A DNA stretch of 64,000 nucleotides, from assembly GCA_035604615.1 (NCBI GenBank), contig DATNID010000020.1:62001-126000 (forward strand). Reading direction: 5' to 3'. The DNA comes from DATJLY01 sp035604615 (GTDB lineage: Bacteria; Pseudomonadota; Alphaproteobacteria; ATCC43930; CGMCC-115725). The notes under the pieces are model-generated. The model worked only from the letters and a program-made list of their open reading frames with translations, searched no databases and was not told where the DNA came from. Shown one piece after another: positions 61,165 through 64,000 of this stretch. The position numbers and the translations under genes are program-made. The first letter of the stretch is position 1; each line of letters opens with the position of its first letter.

Positions 61165-62154
61165 ATGCGCAAGGCCGGACCCGTGCGTCGCCTGAACGAG
61201 GCGAAGGACATCGCCGTTGCGCGGCGCGTGCTGCGTACCGAGATCGCCGGGCTCGAGGCGCTGGCGGGCGGGCTCGATGACGCCTTTACCCGCGCCATCG
61301 ACCTGCTCGCCGCCGCGACGGGCCGCGTCATCGTCACCGGCATGGGCAAGAGCGGCCATGTCGCGCGCAAGATCGCCGCCACCTTCGCCTCGTGCGGCAC
61401 CAAGGCGCAGTTCGTCCATCCGGCCGAGGCGAGCCACGGCGATCTCGGCATGATCGCGCCCGAGGACGCGATCCTCGCGCTCAGCAATTCCGGCGACACG
61501 GCCGAGCTGGCCGACGTGCTCGCTTACAGCCGGCGCTTCAGCATTCCGCTGGTCGCCATGACCATGCGCGAGGCGAGCGCGCTGGCCGAGGCGGCGGACG
61601 TGATGCTGCTGCTTCCGGTGGCGGCCGAGGCCTGCCCGATGGGCCTCGCGCCCACCACCTCGACGGTGATGATGATGGCGCTGGGCGACGCGCTGGCGCT
61701 GGCGCTCTTGGAGCGCCGCGGCTTCACCGAAAGCGATTTCCAGCGTCTCCATCCCGGCGGCCAATTGGGCCGGCGTTTGCTGCGCGTGGCCGACATCATG
61801 CATACGGGCGACGCGGTGCCGCTGGTGCCGCGCGGCACGTCCATGGCCGAGGCGATCCTGGTGATGACGCAGAAGAGCTTCGGCTGCGTCGGCATCGTCG
61901 ACGCCGACGGGCGGCTCGAGGGCATCGTCACCGACGGCGACTTGCGCCGTCACATGGGCGATGCCCTGCTGCGCGTACCGGTCGAGACGGTGATGAGCCG
62001 GCGTCCGCGCACGATTCGCGCTCCGGCGCTCGCCGCCGAGGCGCTGGGCCAGATGAACGCGCATTCGATCACCGGCCTGTTCGTGCTCGACGAGGCGAGG
62101 AAGCCCGTCGGCATCCTCCACATCCACGATTGCCTGCGTGCGGGGGTGGCGTGA
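61165..62154 (+). CDS. kdsD: Arabinose-5-phosphate isomerase (KdsD/KpsF family)
   Basis: 329 residues. The SIS domain (residues ~30-190) has GRVIVTGMGKSGHVARKIAA (sugar-phosphate loop), HPAEASHGDLGMI and ALSNSGDTAELADVL. Two CBS domains follow (about 200-329, RVADIMHTGDAVPLVPRGTS, GIVTDGDLRRHMGDAL). Converts ribulose-5-P to arabinose-5-P for Kdo of LPS. ATG 61165 has AGGGGGAC upstream; GTG 61126 is an alternative. Overlaps lptC (GTGA). Confidence 0.95.
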   Translation: MRKAGPVRRLNEAKDIAVARRVLRTEIAGLEALAGGLDDAFTRAIDLLAAATGRVIVTGMGKSGHVARKIAATFASCGTKAQFVHPAEASHGDLGMIAPEDAILALSNSGDTAELADVLAYSRRFSIPLVAMTMREASALAEAADVMLLLPVAAEACPMGLAPTTSTVMMMALGDALALALLERRGFTESDFQRLHPGGQLGRRLLRVADIMHTGDAVPLVPRGTSMAEAILVMTQKSFGCVGIVDADGRLEGIVTDGDLRRHMGDALLRVPVETVMSRRPRTIRAPALAAEALGQMNAHSITGLFVLDEARKPVGILHIHDCLRAGVA

Positions 62155-62810
62155 AGGCGCGATCCGACGACACCTTCACCCCGCGGCGCGGCCCGACGCG
62201 GCTGCAATCCGCCGACCGGCGCTACAGCCGTTTTGTCTATCTGACCAAGATCGCGCTACCGGCAGCGGCGGTGGCGTTGCTGCTGCTTGTGGCAGTCTGG
62301 CCGCGGCTTCAGGCGGCGTTCGAGGTCGTGCGCTTCGCCTTGCCGCGCCTCGATCTCACCGAGGCGCGCGACCTTCACATGGTGAAGGCGCGCTTCACCG
62401 GCATCGACCGGCAGAACCGGCCCTTTGTCATCACCGCCGAGATCGCGCGCCAGCAGCCCAAGCTTGACGGATTGGTCACGCTCGAGCGGCCCAAGGGCGA
62501 CTTGACCACGACCGGCGGCAACTGGCTCGAATTGTCCGCCGACACCGGGCTCTATCAGACCCAGCCGCAACTGCTCGACCTGTTCGGCAACGTCGCGCTG
62601 TTCCAGGACAAGGGCAACGAGTTCCACTCGTCGAGCGCCCACATCAACATGGATGTCGGCACCGCCGAGGGCGACGATCCGGTCACCGGACAGGGGCCGT
62701 TCGGCAACGTCGCCGCGCAGGGCTTCCGCATCCTCGACCGCGGCGACACCATCTTCTTCACCGGGCACACCACCCTCAACATTCTGCCGCACGCGGGCGT
62801 CGCACCGTGA
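62151..62810 (+). CDS. lptC: LPS export periplasmic-anchored protein LptC
   Basis: 219 residues from GTG 62151, in GTGA overlap with kdsD. One membrane anchor (ALPAAAVALLLLVAVWPRL) and then the OstA/LptC jelly-roll strands (DLHMVKARFTGIDRQNRPFV, NEFHSSSAHINMDVG). Receives LPS from the LptBFG transporter and hands it to LptA. The order kdsD-lptC-lptA-lptB is standard in alphaproteobacteria. Confidence 0.9.
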   Translation: MKARSDDTFTPRRGPTRLQSADRRYSRFVYLTKIALPAAAVALLLLVAVWPRLQAAFEVVRFALPRLDLTEARDLHMVKARFTGIDRQNRPFVITAEIARQQPKLDGLVTLERPKGDLTTTGGNWLELSADTGLYQTQPQLLDLFGNVALFQDKGNEFHSSSAHINMDVGTAEGDDPVTGQGPFGNVAAQGFRILDRGDTIFFTGHTTLNILPHAGVAP

Positions 62811-63670
62811 GGCGCGCGCTGCTCGCGCTCGCGATCGGCGCAGCTTGCGTGCAAGCCGCCCTCGCCCAGTTGCCGACCTCGGACAATGCGAAGCCGGTCG
62901 CCATCGAGGCCGAGAACGGCATCGAGTGGCAGCAGAACAACCGCGTCTACATCGCGCGCGGCCACGCCAAGGCGACGCGCGGCGACAGCACGGTCACCGC
63001 CGATACGCTGAGCGCCTATTATCGCCCGACCGTCGACACGCCGCCACCTGCGGCCAAGCGCGGCGATTCGGACCCGCTCACCAGCACCGGAAGCCAGGTC
63101 TATCGCATGGATGCGGACGGCAACGTGGTCTTCACCACCCCGACCCAGACCATGAACGGCGACCATGCCGTCTACGACGTCGATCGCGCCATTCTCGTCG
63201 TCACCGGCAAGGGGCTCAAGATCGTGACGCCGCGCGACACCATCACCGCGCGCGACAAGCTCGAATGGTACGACCAGCAGCAGGTCGGCGTGGCGCGCGG
63301 CAACGCAGTGGCGGTGCGCGGCGACCGACGCGTGCGCGGCGACATCCTCACGGCACGCGTCGTCAAGGACGCAAAAGGCGCCTCGCACATGAGTCGCATC
63401 GACGCCCACGGCAACGTGATGGTGTCCTCGCCCGGGCAGATCGCGCGCGGCGACGAGGGCGTCTACAATCTCGACACCGGCATCGCCACGCTGGCCGGCC
63501 ACGTCCGCCTCACCCGCGGCGACAACGAGCTGAGGGGCCGCTACGCGGTGGTCGATCTCAACACCAATGTGAGCCGCCTCCTGAACGCGCCGCCCGGGAA
63601 CCAGTTCGCCGGCGGCAGCAACCGCGTCCAGGGCCTGATCGTGCCGCGTCAGAAGGCCGAGGCCAAGTAA
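62807..63670 (+). CDS. lptA: LPS transport periplasmic protein LptA
   Basis: 287 residues from GTG 62807 (GTGA overlap with lptC). Signal peptide LLALAIGAACVQAALAQ. The OstA/LptA strands begin ITIEA-like (PVAIEAENGIEWQQNNRVYI, ARGHAKATRGDSTVTAD). It is longer than the enterobacterial LptA (about 180), with an extra strand-rich C-terminal part, usual in alphaproteobacteria. Forms the bridge of the LPS transport machine. Confidence 0.9.
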   Translation: MRRALLALAIGAACVQAALAQLPTSDNAKPVAIEAENGIEWQQNNRVYIARGHAKATRGDSTVTADTLSAYYRPTVDTPPPAAKRGDSDPLTSTGSQVYRMDADGNVVFTTPTQTMNGDHAVYDVDRAILVVTGKGLKIVTPRDTITARDKLEWYDQQQVGVARGNAVAVRGDRRVRGDILTARVVKDAKGASHMSRIDAHGNVMVSSPGQIARGDEGVYNLDTGIATLAGHVRLTRGDNELRGRYAVVDLNTNVSRLLNAPPGNQFAGGSNRVQGLIVPRQKAEAK

Positions 63671-64000
63671 TGGCGCCCCAGACGCCGCAAGCGCCGCCAC
63701 TGCCGCCGCAGGCAGCGCCGACGCCGACACCCCGGCTCGTGAGCGACAACACCGGCCTCGTCGGCTCCAATCTCGGCAAGAGCTTTCGCCGGCGGCCGGT
63801 GCTGCGCGGGGTCAACATCTCGGTGCAGCGGGGCGAGGCGGTCGGGCTCCTCGGCCCCAACGGCGCCGGCAAGACGACGTGCTTCTACATCATCACCGGC
63901 CTGATCCGGCCCGATCTCGGCACCGTCAGGCTCGACGGCGACGACATCACCGAGCTGCCGATGTACCGCCGCGCCCGGCTTGGCATCGGCTATCTGCCGC
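63670..64000 (+). CDS. lptB: LPS export ABC ATPase LptB, 3' end cut off by the window
   Basis: The first ~110 residues are present. An unusually Pro/Gln-rich N-terminal extension (QTPQAPPLPPQAAPTPTPRL) precedes LVGSNLGKSFRRRPVLRGVN and the Walker A GPNGAGKTT; FYIITGLIRPDLGTVRLDGD follows and is typical of LptB. ATG 63670 overlaps the lptA stop (TAATG). Powers LPS extraction with LptFG. Confidence 0.92.
   Translation, partial: MAPQTPQAPPLPPQAAPTPTPRLVSDNTGLVGSNLGKSFRRRPVLRGVNISVQRGEAVGLLGPNGAGKTTCFYIITGLIRPDLGTVRLDGDDITELPMYRRARLGIGYLP

Overview
This 64 kb window is high-GC DNA from a chromosome that looks alphaproteobacterial. Evidence: the order tRNA-Leu / rnd / kdsD / lptC-lptA-lptB, the pheS-pheT and thrS-infC blocks, the abundance of TRAP, Bug and NMT1-type solute-binding proteins, and two families of intergenic palindromic repeats of a type common in that class. 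A soil or aquatic Rhodospirillales/Reyranella-like catabolic generalist fits, but the order and genus are not resolved. There is no rRNA, CRISPR array or recognisable insertion sequence.

Layout. (1) 1-21.5 kb is an accessory catabolic zone of short, tightly packed operons. It holds an LLM flavin monooxygenase with a DUF3500 protein and a Bug receptor; a maleate-isomerase/arylmalonate-decarboxylase-like protein with an NMT1 receptor, a Rieske oxygenase and an M24 (creatinase/aminopeptidase P-like) protein; an ABC_sub_bind receptor; and three TRAP receptors served by one DctQ-DctM pair. A GMC oxidoreductase with RidA, a second Rieske oxygenase, an amidohydrolase resembling nicotinate-pathway enamidase, an FMN reductase and an SDR complete it. 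The mix suggests uptake and oxidative ring opening of aromatic or N-heterocyclic carboxylates; the substrate is inferred, not shown. (2) 21.6-33.9 kb is a translation block: lepA, a 3-methyladenine-glycosylase-like gene, pheT, pheS, rplT, rpmI, infC and thrS. It is interrupted between infC and rpmI by a VOC-fold gene and a signal-peptide-less binding-protein-like gene. infC appears to start with ATC. (3) 34.0-36.4 kb is a visibly AT-richer island with unrecognised genes. One is a small protein resembling the Tse2 ADP-ribosyltransferase-fold toxins, followed by a candidate partner gene and a frameshifted third gene. (4) 36.4-54 kb mixes GT9, GT4 and GT2 glycosyltransferases, an OGFr-domain protein, an MFS exporter, an MdtC-like RND efflux pair, a GST, DUF924 and NDUFA9-like genes, a heme-c/beta-propeller protein and another binding protein. 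(5) 53.7-58.8 kb is a TetR-controlled set: ABC ATPase, LolE/MacB-type permease, LolA-like periplasmic protein and outer-membrane barrel. The divergent promoter carries two perfect GGTAC-N6-GTACC operators. (6) 59-64 kb has a LivK-type receptor, then tRNA-Leu(CAG), rnd, kdsD and the start-stop-overlapping lptC-lptA-lptB genes of lipopolysaccharide synthesis and export; lptB runs off the end.

Most genes overlap or nearly touch, so translational coupling is the rule. Five copies of a roughly 95-118 bp palindromic repeat (3077, 10084, 12331, 18819, 29117) and a doublet of a different repeat (58812-58973) fill many of the larger gaps. The points most worth follow-up are the Tse2-like cassette, the interrupted infC operon with its ATC start, the enamidase-like enzyme with altered metal ligands, the three-receptor TRAP system, and the TetR/ABC/LolA-like/barrel envelope system.
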